Made by a program: the position numbers and the translations under genes
DNA from: Morococcus cerebrosus
GTDB lineage: Bacteria > Pseudomonadota > Gammaproteobacteria > Burkholderiales > Neisseriaceae
Reading direction: 5' to 3'
NCBI RefSeq assembly: GCF_022749515.1
Contig: NZ_CP094242.1
Span: forward strand, 1,116,001 to 1,180,000
Length of the DNA stretch: 64,000 nucleotides
Shown: piece after piece, positions 1 to 9,179 of the stretch
Position numbering within the stretch: position 1 is the stretch's first letter
Layout of the letters: every line of letters begins with the position of its first letter
Notes under the pieces: generated by a model
Told to the model about the DNA's origin: nothing
Databases searched by the model: none
The model's input: the letters and a program-made list of their open reading frames with translations, nothing else

Positions 1-519
1 CACGTTGCTGCATCTTTGCGACAAACCGCCGTCCAATGCGGTTTTTAGGGCTTTGTAGGTTTCATCACCGGTTTCAAACGATAGGTCATCGCAGAATACG
101 ATGAATTTCTCGGGACGGTCTTTTAGCAAGGAAAGCAGCGCGGGCAGGCTGACCAAATCGCTCTTATCTACTTCAATCAGACGCAGCCCTTGCTCGGCAT
201 ATTCGTGCAACAAGGCTTTGACCAACGAGGATTTACCCGTTCCGCGCGAGCCGCTCATCAAAACATTATTCGCGGAGCGGCCTGCCAAAAACTGCTCGGT
301 ATTACGTTTGAGCTTTTCGGTTTGCGTCCCGACGGCAGCCAGACGGTCAAGCGGGAATGTATGCGGGTTTGGCAGGCTCTCCAAAATCCCTTTTTTACCG
401 ACGCTGTGCCAACGGTATGCCAAAGCGTTCCAGTCGGTTTTACCGGGTTTTTCAGGCAACACCAAATCAAGACGGTCCAAAACGGAATAGGCTTTTTGCA
501 AAAAGGTGGCGAGTTTCAT
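1..519 (-). CDS. P-loop ATPase, DUF815-like (3' end outside window)
   Basis: This is an N-terminal fragment of about 173 residues that runs off the left edge. A Walker A motif GSRGTGKSS lies at about residues 90-98 and a Walker B-like stretch FIVFCDDLS at about 139-147. This spacing and the text around it resemble the DUF815 family of AAA-like ATPases, whose biochemical role is not established. The ATG at 519-517 follows an AGGAG ribosome site. It lies 8 bp after the ribE stop, so it is probably the third gene of a trmB-ribE-ATPase operon. The family assignment is from motif and context, not a full-length comparison. Confidence 0.75.
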   Translation of the reverse strand, partial: MKLATFLQKAYSVLDRLDLVLPEKPGKTDWNALAYRWHSVGKKGILESLPNPHTFPLDRLAAVGTQTEKLKRNTEQFLAGRSANNVLMSGSRGTGKSSLVKALLHEYAEQGLRLIEVDKSDLVSLPALLSLLKDRPEKFIVFCDDLSFETGDETYKALKTALDGGLSQRCSNV

Positions 520-527
520 ATGTGCTC

Positions 528-1157
528 CTATTGTCCTGACATAGCAGGATTTTGCTGCGCCATCACGCGCATCACGGTATCGACAACGGCTTGGGTTTGC
601 GGGTCGATTTCGATATTGATGATGTCGCCCTCTTTCCGGCTTCCAAACAAAGTGCGCGTTAGAGTTTCCGGAATCAGGTGAACATTGAATTCCGTTTCGG
701 TAACGTCGCCTATGGTCAGGCTGCAACCATCCAAGCCGACAAAGCCTTTGCTCAAAATATAAGGTTTGAGCTCGGGTGGCAGTGCAAACCATACTGTGCA
801 GTTAAACTCACTGCGCTCTATCCGCGTAATCCGCGTAGTCGTCATGATATGCCCGCTCATGACGTGTCCGCCGATTTCATCACCGAAACGGGCGGCACGT
901 TCGAGATTGACGACATCTCCCGTTTTCAGACGACCTAAATTGGTCTTTTCCAAGGTTTCTTTCATCAAATCAAAGCTGACCGTATCGCCGTCGATTTGGG
1001 TAATGGTCAGGCAGCAGCCGTTGTTGGCGACAGATGCGCCGATTTGCAGATGCTCGGTCATCTCATCGGGCAGCTTGACGACATGGGTGCGGAAATCGGC
1101 GGACGGTTCGCGGATAGCGATAATTTCGCCGACACCTTGGACGATACCTGTAAACAT
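528..1157 (-). CDS. ribE: Riboflavin synthase, alpha subunit
   Basis: This enzyme dismutates two 6,7-dimethyl-8-ribityllumazine molecules to riboflavin plus a pyrimidine, the last step of riboflavin synthesis, in the cytosol. The 209-residue product begins [12 protein letters not shown], the classic start of the family. It shows the two internally repeated lumazine-binding halves (GGHVMSGH in the middle, CSLTIGDV in the second half). The frame is open to 1307, but the ATG at 1157 is chosen because it gives the canonical N-terminus and follows a GGAG site. It lies 19 bp downstream of trmB and 8 bp upstream of the ATPase gene. Length is normal for the family. Confidence 0.93.
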   Translation of the reverse strand: MFTGIVQGVGEIIAIREPSADFRTHVVKLPDEMTEHLQIGASVANNGCCLTITQIDGDTVSFDLMKETLEKTNLGRLKTGDVVNLERAARFGDEIGGHVMSGHIMTTTRITRIERSEFNCTVWFALPPELKPYILSKGFVGLDGCSLTIGDVTETEFNVHLIPETLTRTLFGSRKEGDIINIEIDPQTQAVVDTVMRVMAQQNPAMSGQ

Positions 1158-1176
1158 GGGAGATTCTCCAATCGGT

Positions 1177-1884
1177 TTATTTGATGCGTTTGAAAACCAA
1201 ATCCCAAACGCCGTGCCCCAAACGTTTGCCGCGGGCTTCAAATTTCGTTTCGGGACGGTAGTCGGGCGTAGGCGCGTAATCGGCGGCGGTATTTTGCAAA
1301 TTGTCAAAACCGCTCAACACTTCCAGCATCTGCTGCGCGTATTCTTCCCAGTCGGTCGCCAGATGGATATAACCACCGACTTTCAGCTTGGGCAGCAGTT
1401 TCTGCACAAACGGCGTCTGCACCAAGCGGCGTTTGTTATGGCGTTTTTTGTGCCAAGGGTCGGGAAAGAAAATGTGGATGCCGTCGAGCACGTCGTCTGA
1501 AAGCATATTTTCGACCACTTCGACCGCATCGTGCCGCATCACGCGGATATTGCCGATGTGTTCTTCTTCAATCAATTTCAAAATATTGCCGACACCGGGA
1601 CCGTGTACATCAATCGCCAAAAAGTCGGTATCAGGCAGGCGCTTGGCGATTTCAACAGTCGCCACGCCCATGCCGAAACCGATTTCCAACACCTTGGGAC
1701 GGTCGCTGCCGAAACGCTGATTCAAGTCCAACACGGAATCTTGGTAATCGATGCCGAATTGCGGCCACATCGTATCAATGGCACGCTGCTGCGCCGCAGT
1801 CATATGCCCTTGACGCAACACAAAGCTGCGGATGGAGCGTTTGTGCGCTTCAGGAACGGTGGAATCCGGAGTTATTTTGTTCAT
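1177..1884 (-). CDS. trmB: tRNA (guanine-N7)-methyltransferase
   Basis: TrmB makes m7G46 in the variable loop of many tRNAs using S-adenosylmethionine. The 235-residue protein has the family's N-terminal [10 protein letters not shown] segment, a SAM-binding loop [14 protein letters not shown], and the signature [15 protein letters not shown] that contains catalytic and tRNA-binding residues. It is first in a likely operon with ribE. An inverted DUS pair (about 1919-1956) lies just upstream of the start. Length and motifs are typical and nothing is missing. Confidence 0.95.
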   Translation of the reverse strand: MNKITPDSTVPEAHKRSIRSFVLRQGHMTAAQQRAIDTMWPQFGIDYQDSVLDLNQRFGSDRPKVLEIGFGMGVATVEIAKRLPDTDFLAIDVHGPGVGNILKLIEEEHIGNIRVMRHDAVEVVENMLSDDVLDGIHIFFPDPWHKKRHNKRRLVQTPFVQKLLPKLKVGGYIHLATDWEEYAQQMLEVLSGFDNLQNTAADYAPTPDYRPETKFEARGKRLGHGVWDLVFKRIK

Positions 1885-2126
1885 AAATCATTTCTTGTAT
1901 CTGATAAAACTGGGGAAAGGTCGTCTGAAAATCTGCGATATGGTTTCAGGCGACCTCTGAATGTATGGGGTCAACCGTTAAACGGTTCGGTTTATCGTTG
2001 ATGAATAAGCATGAGACAAGCTGCTGACAGTATCAATCCTGCCGAACTCGTTTGTTTGCTTGCTGTTTTAAAGCATGACTAAATGGCTCACTTGGAGCTT
2101 AGGCACGCATTCTTGTTCATTCATTA

Positions 2127-2283
2127 TATAGTGGATTAAATTTAAATCAGGACAAGGCGACGAAGCCGCAGACAGTGCAGATAGTACGGAACCGATTCAC
2201 TTGGTGCTTCAGCACCTTAGAGAATCGTTCTCTTTGAGCTAAGGCGAGGCAACGCCGTACTGGTTTAAAGTTAATCCACTATA
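2127..2283. repeat. Correia repeat enclosed element (CREE/NEMIS), full-length type
   Basis: This 157-bp element starts TATAGTGGATTAAA and ends TTAATCCACTATA. Its interior matches what I know of Neisseria Correia elements (ACAAGGCGACGAAGCCGCAG, then GGTGCTTCAGCACC, then GGCGAGGCAACGCCGTAC). It is the long form with the internal 50-bp segment. Correia elements are non-autonomous, TA-targeting, and can carry promoter, IHF and RNase III sites. Whether this one acts on lpdA (whose 3' end it follows) or trmB is unknown. Confidence 0.93.
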
Positions 2284-2326
2284 TCGTTAATGAAATCACT
2301 ATCACTGACAATATGCTGTTTGACGA

Positions 2327-2357
2327 AAAGGTCGTCTGAAAGATTCAGACGACCTTT
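2327..2357 (-). terminator. Inverted DUS pair after lpdA
   Basis: AAAGGTCGTCTGAA and its complement are separated by 3 bases, forming a hairpin flanked by A/T tracts about 50 bp after the lpdA stop. Such paired uptake sequences commonly serve as terminators in Neisseria. Confidence 0.7.
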
Positions 2358-2405
2358 GACTGATAAATGCAATATCAGCAGTTTAATTCAACTGACTGAA
2401 TACAC

Positions 2406-4190
2406 TTATTTTTTCTTTTGAGCCGGCAGGTCGGTACAAGTACCCAGCGCCACTTCGGCAGCCATACCGATGGATTCGCCCAAGGTCGGGTGCGGGTGGA
2501 TGGTTTTGCCGATGTCTTCAGCGTCGCAGCCCATTTCGATGGCCAGACAGATTTCGCCAATCATATCGCCGCCGTTCGGACCAACGATACCGCCGCCGAT
2601 GATACGGCCGGTTTCGGCATCAAAAATCAGCTTGGTGAAGCCGTTATCGCAACCGTTGGCAATCGCACGGCCGGAAGCAGCCCACGGGAAGTTGGCTTTG
2701 GTGATTTTGCGGCCGGATGCTTTGGCAGACAATTCGGTTTCACCAACCCATGCCACTTCAGGAGCGGTGTAAGCCACGCCCGGAATCACGCGGGCATCAA
2801 AGTAAGCTTTGTGTCCGGCGCAATTTTCAGCGGCAACGTGGCCTTCATGAACGGCTTTGTGTGCCAGCATAGGCTGACCGACGATGTCGCCGATGGCGTA
2901 GATGTGCGGCACATTGGTACGCATTTGTTTGTCGACTTCGATGAAGCCGCGGTCGGTTACGGCAACGCCTGCTTTTTCGGCGCTGATGAGTTTGCCGTTA
3001 GGCGCACGACCGGCAGCAACCAATACGGCATCGTAGCGTTGCGGCTCTTTCGGCGCGTTCGCTCCTTCGAAGGTAACGTAAACGCCGTCTTCTTTCGGCT
3101 CGACTGCAACGGTTTTGGTGTTGATCATGATATTGTCAAAACGGTATTCGTTTTGTTTTTGCCATACTTTCACCAAATCGCGGTCGGCACCTTGCATCAA
3201 ACCGTCCATCATTTCAACGACGTCAAGGCGTGAACCCAGCGTGCTGTAAACCGTACCCATTTCGAGGCCGATGATACCGCCACCGATAATCAGCAGCTTG
3301 CCCGGTACTTCTTTCAGAGCCAAAGCACCGCTGGAATCGATGATGCGCGGATCTTCAGGGATAAACGGCAGCTTGGTTACGCGGCTGCCCGCTGCAATGA
3401 TACAGTTTTTGAACGCAACGATTTTTTTCTCGCCGGTAAGCGTAGCTTGCTCGTACACATCGCCGGTAGTCAGCGACACTTCCAAGTGGTGCGGATCTAA
3501 GAATTGACCGTCGCCTTGGATAACGTCCACTTTGCGACCTTTTGCCATACCTGCCAAACCGGTAGTCAGGCGGGAAACCACGCCTTCTTTGTAGCCGCGC
3601 AACATGTCGATGTCGAGTTCAGGCTCGGGGTATTTGATGCCGTTGGCAGCCAAGTGGCGCACTTCGTCGATAACCGCAGCGTTGTGCAACAAGGCTTTGG
3701 AAGGGATACAGCCGACGTTCAAGCAAACGCCGCCCAAGGTTTTGTAACGCTCGACGATGGCAACTTTCAGACCTTCATCGGCTGCGGCAAATGCAGCGGA
3801 GTAACCGCCGGGGCCGCCACCCAATACGACCACGTCGTACTCTGCATCGGCAGAACCGCCGAATTGCGCCGCTTGCGGTGCAGGAGCGGCAGTTTTAGGG
3901 GCTTCTTGCGCAGGAGCAGCAGGTGCTTCGGCTTTAGGAGCGGCAGCCGCGCCTTCGGCTTCAACGACTACAATCAAACCGCCTTCGGAGATTTTGTCTC
4001 CGACTTTGACTTTAACTTCTTTGACCACGCCCGCAACTTCGGCAGGCACGTCCATCGTCGCTTTGTCGGTTTCCAAGGTAATCAGGGTATCATCAACGGC
4101 GATAGTGTCGCCTACGTTCACTTCAACCGCGATAATATCTACATTTTCGTGTCCGCCAATGTCGGGCACTTTCAATTCAACTAAGCTCAT
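2406..4190 (-). CDS. lpdA: Dihydrolipoyl dehydrogenase with N-terminal lipoyl domain (E3 of pyruvate dehydrogenase)
   Basis: E3 reoxidises dihydrolipoamide using FAD and NAD+. The 594-residue protein starts with a lipoyl domain (residues 1-80, lipoylated lysine K43 in ETDKATMDV). An Ala/Pro-rich swinging linker follows (about 80-112), then the flavoprotein: GGGPGG FAD loop near 124 and the redox disulfide GGVCLNVGCIPSK (Cys156/Cys161). An added lipoyl domain is known from meningococcal P64k, which this closely resembles in layout; most bacterial E3s lack it. It is third in the aceE-aceF-lpdA cluster, 87 bp after aceF with an inverted DUS pair between them, so transcription may be attenuated there. 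Confidence 0.96.
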   Translation of the reverse strand: MSLVELKVPDIGGHENVDIIAVEVNVGDTIAVDDTLITLETDKATMDVPAEVAGVVKEVKVKVGDKISEGGLIVVVEAEGAAAAPKAEAPAAPAQEAPKTAAPAPQAAQFGGSADAEYDVVVLGGGPGGYSAAFAAADEGLKVAIVERYKTLGGVCLNVGCIPSKALLHNAAVIDEVRHLAANGIKYPEPELDIDMLRGYKEGVVSRLTTGLAGMAKGRKVDVIQGDGQFLDPHHLEVSLTTGDVYEQATLTGEKKIVAFKNCIIAAGSRVTKLPFIPEDPRIIDSSGALALKEVPGKLLIIGGGIIGLEMGTVYSTLGSRLDVVEMMDGLMQGADRDLVKVWQKQNEYRFDNIMINTKTVAVEPKEDGVYVTFEGANAPKEPQRYDAVLVAAGRAPNGKLISAEKAGVAVTDRGFIEVDKQMRTNVPHIYAIGDIVGQPMLAHKAVHEGHVAAENCAGHKAYFDARVIPGVAYTAPEVAWVGETELSAKASGRKITKANFPWAASGRAIANGCDNGFTKLIFDAETGRIIGGGIVGPNGGDMIGEICLAIEMGCDAEDIGKTIHPHPTLGESIGMAAEVALGTCTDLPAQKKK

Positions 4191-4223
4191 GTCTAATCTT
4201 TCTGAATGATATTCGGACTTCTG

Positions 4224-4268
4224 TTTTCAGACGACCTGTCAGGTTGTTTGCCGAAGGTCGTCTGAAAT
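4224..4268 (-). terminator. Inverted DUS pair between aceF and lpdA
   Basis: TTTTCAGACGACCT and AGGTCGTCTGAA face each other across about 17 bases. The 3' arm is not followed by a long T run on the minus strand, so this could be an attenuator or only an uptake signal. Confidence 0.5.
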
Positions 4269-4277
4269 ACGCTCGGA

Positions 4278-5897
4278 TTACAGGGTAATACGGCGGAAGT
4301 CTTTCAACAGGTTCGCCAGGAATACGGTAAAGCGCATACCGGCGGCACCGTCGATGACGCGGTGGTCGAAGGACAGGCTCAACGGACACATCAGGCGAGG
4401 AGCGAACTCTTTGCCGTTCCAAACCGGTTTGATTTGGGATTTGCACACGCCCAAAATAGCGACTTCAGGTGCGTTCACAATCGGAGTGAAGCCTGTACCG
4501 CCGATGCCGCCCAAGCTGGAAATGGTAAAGCAGGCGCCTTGCATTTCTTGCGGTTTGAGCTTGCCTTCGCGGGCTTTTTTAGACAATTCGGTCAGCTCTT
4601 GGCTGATTTGTTTCAAGCCTTTTTGATCCACATCTTTGATCACTGGAACAACCAAGCCGTTTGGCGTGTCAGCTGCGAAACCGATATTGAAGTAGTTTTT
4701 CAGCACTAGGTTGTCGCCATCCAGAGAGGCATTGAATTCAGGGAAGGCTTTCAGCGCAGAAACGGAGGCTTTGATGATGAACGCCAACGGAGACAGTTTC
4801 ACGCCTTCGCGTTCCCATTCTTTGTTCAGCTGTTTGCGGAATTCTTCCAGCTCGGTCATGTCCGCTTCTTCGTGAACGGTAACGTGCGGGATGACTACCC
4901 AGTTGCGGGACAGGTTTTGACCGGAAATTTTCTTAATGCGGGACAATTCTTTAACTTCGACATTGCCGAATTTGGAGAAGTCCACTTTAGGCCACGGCAA
5001 CAAGTCCAGACCGCCGCCCAAAGATGCGCCGGCAGCAGCAGGTTTCGCCGCACCGCCTTGCATCACGGATTTCACAAAGGCTTTAATATCGTCGCCCATG
5101 ATACGGCCTTTCAAGCCGGTACCCTTGACTTGACCTAAATCCACGCCCAATTCGCGCGCCAGTTTGCGTGCGGAAGGACCCGCGTGTGCTTTGGCAAAAG
5201 CAGCTTCGTCGATTTTGGCTGCGGCAGGTGCAGGTGCGGCAACAGGAGCCGGAGCTGCGGCAGGCGCGGCAGTCGGAGCAGGTGCAGCTGCCGGGGCTGC
5301 GGCTTGAGCAGGCGCGGGAGCGGGAGCGGCGGCAGAACCGGCGGTTTCCACTTCGATAATGGCAGTACCTTCGGATACTTTGTCGCCGACTTTCAGGAAT
5401 ACGGCTTTAACGACACCGGCGGCAGTACAAGGTACGTCCATAGTCGCTTTGTCGGTTTCCAGAGTAATCAGCGTGTCGTCTTCGGCAACGGTGTCGCCAA
5501 CTTTAACTTCAACGGCGATTACATCTACATCAGTATGACCGCCAATATCAGGAACGGCTACTTGAACGGTTGCACCGCCTGCGGGAGCGGCAGCGGGTGC
5601 AGCGGCAGGCGCAGGTTGTGCTTCAGCGACAGGAGCCGGAGCGGCTTCAGCAGCGGCAGCACCGGTTTCAACAGTCAGAATTACGCCGCCTTCGGAGATT
5701 TTGTCGCCGACTTTGACTTTCACTTCTTTCACAACGCCTGCTGCATCGGCAGGTACGTCCATAGTGGCTTTGTCGGTTTCCAGTGTAATCAGGGTGTCGT
5801 CAACGGCGATGGTGTCGCCCGCTTTGACTTCTACTGCGATGATATCGACGTTTTCATGACCGCCGATATCGGGTACTTTGATTTCTACGATACTCAT
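4278..5897 (-). CDS. aceF: Dihydrolipoamide acetyltransferase (E2 of pyruvate dehydrogenase)
   Basis: E2 transfers the acetyl group from lipoamide to CoA and forms the core of the complex. The 539-residue protein has two lipoyl domains (lipoyl lysines K43 and K150, both in ETDKATMDV), each followed by an Ala/Pro-rich linker. The peripheral subunit-binding domain is around residues 233-270 (GPSARKLARELGVDL). The catalytic domain ends with the HxxxDG signature FDHRVIDG (His512, Asp516). The start ATG follows AAAGGA. It lies 240 bp after aceE. The E. coli enzyme has three lipoyl domains; two fits other beta-proteobacteria. Confidence 0.96.
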   Translation of the reverse strand: MSIVEIKVPDIGGHENVDIIAVEVKAGDTIAVDDTLITLETDKATMDVPADAAGVVKEVKVKVGDKISEGGVILTVETGAAAAEAAPAPVAEAQPAPAAAPAAAPAGGATVQVAVPDIGGHTDVDVIAVEVKVGDTVAEDDTLITLETDKATMDVPCTAAGVVKAVFLKVGDKVSEGTAIIEVETAGSAAAPAPAPAQAAAPAAAPAPTAAPAAAPAPVAAPAPAAAKIDEAAFAKAHAGPSARKLARELGVDLGQVKGTGLKGRIMGDDIKAFVKSVMQGGAAKPAAAGASLGGGLDLLPWPKVDFSKFGNVEVKELSRIKKISGQNLSRNWVVIPHVTVHEEADMTELEEFRKQLNKEWEREGVKLSPLAFIIKASVSALKAFPEFNASLDGDNLVLKNYFNIGFAADTPNGLVVPVIKDVDQKGLKQISQELTELSKKAREGKLKPQEMQGACFTISSLGGIGGTGFTPIVNAPEVAILGVCKSQIKPVWNGKEFAPRLMCPLSLSFDHRVIDGAAGMRFTVFLANLLKDFRRITL

Positions 5898-6137
5898 TTG
5901 AGTTCCTTTGATGATTTCGGTTTGAGGTCGTCTGAAAAACAGTTTCAGACGACATCACTTATGTTTTCCGGCACGGATAACCATTTCCAAGTCAGCCTTT
6001 CTGCGCTTCGAACCTTTTGCACGACTTGCGCCCGCTGCTTGTTAACTAGAGGTTTATCCGTTATACAAACCGTCAACGTATTCTTGATTCAGACGACCCC
6101 GCAAGCAAATTTACTTTGAGGTCGTCTGAAAACAGGA
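5898..6137 (-). promoter_or_regulatory. aceE-aceF spacer with four uptake sequences
   Basis: This 240-bp gap holds two facing DUS pairs (about 5925-5953 and 6088-6130). Either could form a hairpin. A long spacer with hairpins inside a complex operon suggests partial termination or processing between aceE and aceF; this is inference. Confidence 0.4.
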
Positions 6138-8801
6138 TTAACGTTTCCAGCTTGGCGCCACGTCGGCATTGATGCCATATTTTTCGATGGCTTGCTGAAC
6201 GGTTTCTTTGCTGACTTTGCCTTGTTCTGCCAATGCGCTCAATGCTGCCACGGCAACGTTGTAGCGGTCCACTTCGAAGAAGCGGCGCAGGTTGGCACGG
6301 CTGTCGGAACGTCCGAAACCATCGGTACCCAAGACATGGTAGTCGTTCGGGATGTACGCGCGGATACGGTCGGCATAGCTGCGGATATAGTCGGTAGCGG
6401 CGATAACCGGACCGTCATGACCTTGCAGTTGTGAGGTAACGAAAGGCACTTTTTCAGCTTCCAACGGATGCAGGCGGTTGAAACGTTCTACTTCGATGGC
6501 ATCGCGGTGCAACAGGTTGAAGGACGGGCAAGACCAAATGTCTGCTTCTACACCGAAGTCGGCTTTCAGCAATTCGGCACCGGCAATCACTTCTTGCAGG
6601 ATGGTACCGGAACCCATCAATTGAACTTTCTTGTCGCCTTTGCCACCGGCTTTCAGCAAGTACATACCTTTCAGGATGTCTTGTTCCGCACCTTCAGGCA
6701 TGTCCGGATGAGCGTAGTTCTCGTTCATCAGAGTGATGTAGTAGAACACATCTTCGTTATTGGCATACATACGGCGCAGGCCGTCTTGTACGATAACGGC
6801 TACTTCGTATTGGAAGGTCGGATCGTAAGAAACGCAGTTCGGGATCAAATCGGCTTGAATGTGGCTGTGGCCGTCTTCGTGTTGCAGACCTTCACCGTTC
6901 AAGGTTGTACGGCCGGCAGTACCGCCCAACAGGAAGCCGCGCGCGTGCATATCGCCGGCAGCCCATGCCAAGTCGCCGACACGTTGGAAACCGAACATAG
7001 AGTAGTAAATGTAGAACGGAATCATCGCGAAGTCGCTGTTGGCATAGCTGGTCGCTGCAGCAATCCAGTCAGCCATCGCGCCAGGCTCGTTAATACCTTC
7101 TTGCAGGATTTGACCGTCAACGGATTCTTTATAGAACATCAGTTGGTCTTTGTCTTGCGGGGTGTATTGTTGGCCTTTCGGATTCCAAATACCGTATTGG
7201 CGGAACATGCCTTCCATACCGAAGGTACGGCTTTCGTCAGGAACGATAGGTACGACACGTTTGCCGATTTTTTTGTCTTTCAGCAAAGTAGACAGGATGC
7301 GGACGAAAGCCATAGTGGTTGAGAATTCACGGTCGCCGCTGGATTTCAGTTGAGTCTCAAATGCTGACAACTCAGGCACTTCTAGAACTTCTTGGGTAGG
7401 CTTGCGTTGAGGCAGGTAGCCGCCCAAAGCTTCGCGGCGTGCGTGCAGGTATTTGTACTCTTCGCTGTCGGGAGCAAAAGTCAGGTAAGGCAGATCGCCG
7501 CTGTCAATTTGCTCGTCGGTAACAGGAATGTCAAAGCGGTCGCGGAATTGTTTCAGAGACGCTTTGTCCATTTTTTTGGCTTGGTGGGCAACGTTTTGAC
7601 CTTCACCGGAAGCACCCATACCATAACCTTTAATGGTTTTTGCCAAAATTACGGTAGGTTTGCCGTCTGCATGGTTAGCTGCGAGATCATAAGCGTTGTA
7701 CACTTTTTGAGGGTCGTGACCGCCGCGGTTCAATGCCCAGATTTGCTCATCGGTCATATCGGCAACCAATGCTTTCAATTCAGGGGTATTGAAGAAGTGT
7801 TCGCGAACGTACGCGCCGTCTTTGGATTTATAAGTTTGGTAGTCGCCGTCCAAACATTCTTCCATGCGTTTGCGCAGGATGCCGTCTTTGTCTTTTGCCA
7901 AGAGACGGTCCCAACGGCGGCCCCAGATGACTTTAACGACATTCCAGCCTGCGCCGGCAAAGTTGCCTTCCAATTCTTGGATGATTTTGCCATTACCGCG
8001 GACAGGACCGTCCAAACGTTGCAGGTTACAGTTGATGACGAAAATCAGGTTGTCCAAACCTTCGCGTGCCGCCAATGCGATGGCGCCTTGTGATTCAGGT
8101 TCGTCCATTTCGCCGTCGCCGCAGAAACACCATACTTTACGGCCTTTGGTTTTTGCCAGGCCGCGGGATTCCAAGTATTTCAGGAAACGGGCTTGGTAAA
8201 TCGCCATGATCGGACCCAAGCCCATAGATACGGTTGGGAATTGCCAGAAATCAGGCAGCAAGTGCGGATGCGGGTAAGAAGGCAGACCATGTCCGTCTAC
8301 TTCCTGACGGAAATTGTTCAGTTGGTCTTCAGTCAGACGGCCTTCAACGAAAGCGCGGGCATAGATGCCTGGAGAAACGTGGCCTTGGAAGAATACCAAA
8401 TCACCTTCTTCGCCTTCGCCTTTAGCCTTCCAGAAGTGGTTGAAACCCACTTCGTACATGGTTGCTGCGGATTGGAAAGATGCGATATGACCACCCAGCT
8501 CCAAATCTTTTTTACCGGCGCGCAATACGATGGCGGCGGCGTTCCAGCGCACGAATGCACGGATGCGGTGTTCGATGTTTTGATCGCCCGGAATGCCTTT
8601 TTCGTCTTCAACCGAAACGGTATTCAAATACGGGGTGGTTGTGCCGTGAGGCATACGGACGCCTTTGTCGCGGCTGTATTTAACCAGATGCTCCAACAAG
8701 TATTGTGCGCGTTCGCTGCCTTCGTATTCTAGAACTGAGCTTAACGCGTCCAACCACTCTTGGGTTTCAATCGGGTCAACATCGTGTAATTGGGTGGACA
8801 T
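6138..8801 (-). CDS. aceE: Pyruvate dehydrogenase E1 component (homodimeric)
   Basis: E1 decarboxylates pyruvate with thiamine diphosphate and acetylates the lipoyl groups of AceF. The 887-residue length is normal for the single-chain bacterial enzyme. The thiamine-diphosphate motif appears as GDGEMDEPESQGAI and ends at the N of VINCNLQ around residue 260. The N-terminus (DPIETQEWLDAL) and C-terminus (DVAPSWKR) are family-typical. The start ATG follows AAGGAT at good spacing. It heads the aceE-aceF-lpdA cluster, and a possible -10 (TATAAC) lies about 50 bp upstream. Confidence 0.97.
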   Translation of the reverse strand: MSTQLHDVDPIETQEWLDALSSVLEYEGSERAQYLLEHLVKYSRDKGVRMPHGTTTPYLNTVSVEDEKGIPGDQNIEHRIRAFVRWNAAAIVLRAGKKDLELGGHIASFQSAATMYEVGFNHFWKAKGEGEEGDLVFFQGHVSPGIYARAFVEGRLTEDQLNNFRQEVDGHGLPSYPHPHLLPDFWQFPTVSMGLGPIMAIYQARFLKYLESRGLAKTKGRKVWCFCGDGEMDEPESQGAIALAAREGLDNLIFVINCNLQRLDGPVRGNGKIIQELEGNFAGAGWNVVKVIWGRRWDRLLAKDKDGILRKRMEECLDGDYQTYKSKDGAYVREHFFNTPELKALVADMTDEQIWALNRGGHDPQKVYNAYDLAANHADGKPTVILAKTIKGYGMGASGEGQNVAHQAKKMDKASLKQFRDRFDIPVTDEQIDSGDLPYLTFAPDSEEYKYLHARREALGGYLPQRKPTQEVLEVPELSAFETQLKSSGDREFSTTMAFVRILSTLLKDKKIGKRVVPIVPDESRTFGMEGMFRQYGIWNPKGQQYTPQDKDQLMFYKESVDGQILQEGINEPGAMADWIAAATSYANSDFAMIPFYIYYSMFGFQRVGDLAWAAGDMHARGFLLGGTAGRTTLNGEGLQHEDGHSHIQADLIPNCVSYDPTFQYEVAVIVQDGLRRMYANNEDVFYYITLMNENYAHPDMPEGAEQDILKGMYLLKAGGKGDKKVQLMGSGTILQEVIAGAELLKADFGVEADIWSCPSFNLLHRDAIEVERFNRLHPLEAEKVPFVTSQLQGHDGPVIAATDYIRSYADRIRAYIPNDYHVLGTDGFGRSDSRANLRRFFEVDRYNVAVAALSALAEQGKVSKETVQQAIEKYGINADVAPSWKR

Positions 8802-9179
8802 AGTATCTATCCTTATGTTGAGTGTTATTCAATGACGGAGGGTTATACCCCTAATGTTTTCGTTTGCGAAAATTGATGTACAAAAACGAAAAATTTCTAA
8901 AATCAAATCAAATAAAATTAGATAATCTAAATCTTTTCAATCAGTTAAAAACTGGATTAAAAACAAAAGACGCACTGGTGAATTTATTTGAATCTGCTTC
9001 GCTTCGAATCGTATCAGCAAACGGTATAACTAGCAAATTTCAATTTAATATATTCAAAAACAATCAAACTTTTCCCATTTAATTTTCTTTTTTAATACAA
9101 AAACGAAAATAAAATGAAAAAAACCGAAATAACCTTTTAACCGTTTTTGAAATAGCTTTGCTGCTATATTTCAGACGAC
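8802..9179. other. AT-rich intergenic region upstream of aceE
   Basis: About 380 bp, strongly AT-rich compared with the flanking genes. It contains the aceE upstream region (GGTATAAC box on the minus strand near 8850) and ends in a DUS that IS1655 copy 1 has split. A short plus-strand reading frame here (8864-9082) has no recognisable content or ribosome site, so no gene is called. Confidence 0.6.

Larger units (their letters stand above)
1885..2405. other. Intergenic region trmB-lpdA
   Basis: About 520 bp without a supported gene. It holds an inverted DUS pair at about 1919-1956 (AGGTCGTCTGAA and a one-base variant with GGCGACC), a full-length Correia element, and an inverted DUS pair after lpdA. 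No other structure was recognised. Confidence 0.7.

Noticed and set aside
8864..9082. 72-residue plus-strand reading frame before aceE
   Set aside because: AT-rich, Asn/Lys-heavy translation with no ribosome site or recognisable pattern; more likely chance in non-coding DNA.
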